64,000 nt of DNA from Marinobacter daqiaonensis (GTDB taxonomy: Bacteria > Pseudomonadota > Gammaproteobacteria > Pseudomonadales > Oleiphilaceae): NCBI RefSeq assembly GCF_900115285.1, contig NZ_FOYW01000002.1, positions 310,001 through 374,000 on the forward strand. Direction: 5' to 3'. This document shows positions 62,820-64,000 of the stretch, piece by piece. The first letter of the stretch is position 1; each line of letters opens with the position of its first letter. A program made the position numbers and the translations under genes. The notes beneath the pieces were generated by a model, which saw only the letters and a program-made list of their open reading frames with translations, searched no databases and was not told the DNA's origin.

Positions 62820-64000
62820 ATGAAATCACTACGCACCCGGGCCATGGTCTATGGCCTGATCATCCTGCTCGGCCTGCTGAGCGCGTTACCGAATCTTCTG
62901 CCGGCGACGATAGCCGACAGACTGCCGCCCTGGTATATGGACACGACGCTGTCGCTCGGCCTTGATCTCCAGGGAGGCTCCCACATTTTGCTTGAAGCGG
63001 ACACCCGGGAATTGATCCGAAACGAACACAAGGCAATGGCTGAAACACTGACCCGTAGCCTGCGCGATGCCGGGATTCACTATTCCCGCCCTCTGCTCAC
63101 AGAGGAGGAGGTGCAGGTGCCTGTACGGAAGCCGGCGGAATTGGTGGAAGCCGCTGAGATTGCCCGTGAACTGGCCAGGGAAACCCCGGACGGAGTTCCT
63201 CACTTCGAGGTCAGTAAGGTCGGTGGCGAGCTCGTGCTGACCCTAACGGACACGAGACGGGACGCTCTGATCAGCGATGCCGTGGAGCGCAGTCTTGAGG
63301 TGGTCCGTCGCCGCCTGGATGAGACCGGTCTGGTTGACCCCGGCATTACCCGCCAGGGCCGTGATGGCATTCTGGTCCAGATGCCAGGCGTGGCCGATCC
63401 CCGGGAAATCCGCGAACTCCTCGGTACCACCGCGAAAATGACGTTCCACTGGGCCGCCCGTAGCAGCGCGGACGCCATGGAGGCGACCATATTCCTACCC
63501 GATGCCCACTCGGGGGAAGAGTTCAGGCTTGAGCGTCGGGTCGCTATGGAGGGTAAGCATATCCGGGACGCCCGGATGGGATTTAACCCAGACTCGGGCG
63601 AGCCCGTGGTCAATTTCAAACTGGATAAGGACGGCGCGGCCCTGTTTGGCGCCATGACCCGGGAGAATATCGGTCGCCCACTGGCCGTTGTTCTGGATGA
63701 CAGGGTGATTACCGCACCGGTGATTCGCAGTGTGATCGCTGGCGGCAATGGCGAGATCAGCGGCTCATTCACCACGACCGAGGCCGGCAACCTGGCATTA
63801 CTCTTAAGGGCTGGCGCACTTCCGGCGCCACTGCATGTGATGGAAGAGCGCACTGTCGGCCCGGATCTTGGCAGTGATGCCATCGCCATGGGACTTACCA
63901 CCGGTCTGGTGGGTGCTGTCATGGTGATCGCATTCATGCTGGCCATCTATGGCCGCTGGGGCCTGATCGCCTGCCTCGGCCTGGGAGTGAATGTGGGTCT
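62820..64000 (+). CDS. secD: SecD, protein translocase subunit (cut by window end; probably an extra copy)
   Basis: The frame starts at ATG 62820 with GAGGG six bases upstream and runs off the window without a stop. TM1 is at residues about 8-26, followed by the SecD mark TLSLGLDLQGGSHILLEADT. The P1 domain ends with GEPVVNFKLDKDGAALFGAMTRENIGRPLAVVLDDRVITAPVI and GSFTTTEAGNLALLLRAGALPAPLHVMEERTVGPDLG. TM2 starts near residue 358, about 95 residues earlier than in E. coli SecD, so the periplasmic domain is compact. yajC and tgt do not precede it as in the usual operon. With SecF it uses the proton or sodium gradient to pull exported proteins. Confidence 0.95.
   Translation, partial: MKSLRTRAMVYGLIILLGLLSALPNLLPATIADRLPPWYMDTTLSLGLDLQGGSHILLEADTRELIRNEHKAMAETLTRSLRDAGIHYSRPLLTEEEVQVPVRKPAELVEAAEIARELARETPDGVPHFEVSKVGGELVLTLTDTRRDALISDAVERSLEVVRRRLDETGLVDPGITRQGRDGILVQMPGVADPREIRELLGTTAKMTFHWAARSSADAMEATIFLPDAHSGEEFRLERRVAMEGKHIRDARMGFNPDSGEPVVNFKLDKDGAALFGAMTRENIGRPLAVVLDDRVITAPVIRSVIAGGNGEISGSFTTTEAGNLALLLRAGALPAPLHVMEERTVGPDLGSDAIAMGLTTGLVGAVMVIAFMLAIYGRWGLIACLGLGVNVG

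Overview
The window reads as chromosomal DNA of a marine, GC-rich gammaproteobacterium close to Marinobacter and the Pseudomonadales. The evidence is the gene order fdxA-mutS-pncC-recA, the block thrS-infC-rpmI-rplT-pheS-pheT-ihfA-merR, a lipase-chaperone gene beside an AraC regulator, two TAXI-type TRAP transporters, and housekeeping proteins whose sequences resemble that group. The genus is an inference from gene order and recall; no search was run. There is one tRNA gene (Asp). I see no insertion sequence, prophage or CRISPR array.

Layout. 1-3.2 kb: the end of a CurA-like reductase, a YebC/YeeN-type regulator, a decayed GGDEF fragment, an MBL-fold protein and an SRPBCC protein. 3.4-7 kb: a zinc-type dehydrogenase overlapping an unusual proline-racemase-family gene, then a NIT-ANTAR (NasR-like) regulator. 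7.1-11.3 kb: a two-gene RND pump. 11.3-14.6 kb: a lipase foldase translationally coupled to an AraC regulator, and a BaiN-type flavoprotein. 14.8-21.3 kb: DegV, FdxA, MutS, PncC, RecA (with a LexA box) and a flavodoxin-like protein. 21.3-26.5 kb: a small Arg-rich protein, a Lon-related protease and a two-component system. 26.6-35.1 kb: tRNA-Asp, a coiled-coil protein, NAD kinase, a metallophosphoesterase, GlpG, YeaC-like, DUF2797 and PepN. 35.2-39 kb: the first TAXI-TRAP system. 39-46.5 kb: the translation block with IHF alpha. 46.8-54.1 kb: a uptake and acyl-CoA regulon. 54.3-57 kb: an EmrAB-like pump. 57-61.9 kb: a VOC protein and an SbcCD/YhaON-like pair. 62-64 kb: a zinc-ribbon protein and an export-sensing leader followed by a truncated secD.

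Three regulatory systems stand out. (1) At 62361-62820 a 127-residue exported leader protein ends in RAPP-Leu-Val directly upstream of secD. The mRNA around its stop codon can pair with the secD Shine-Dalgarno sequence. This has every part of a translation-arrest sensor of Sec export capacity. (2) At 31193-31316 the minus strand carries a consensus promoter whose -10 lies inside a near-perfect Fur box, followed by about 88 nt ending in an intrinsic terminator. This looks like an iron-regulated small RNA of the RyhB/PrrF functional class. (3) The motif CTGAC-N4-GTCAG occurs twice between the acyl-CoA synthetase and TRAP genes and once before the TetR gene, which ties the 46.8-54.1 kb genes into one regulon.

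The last gene, secD, runs off the right end and the first gene is cut at the left end. Function names come from motif and family recognition by eye.
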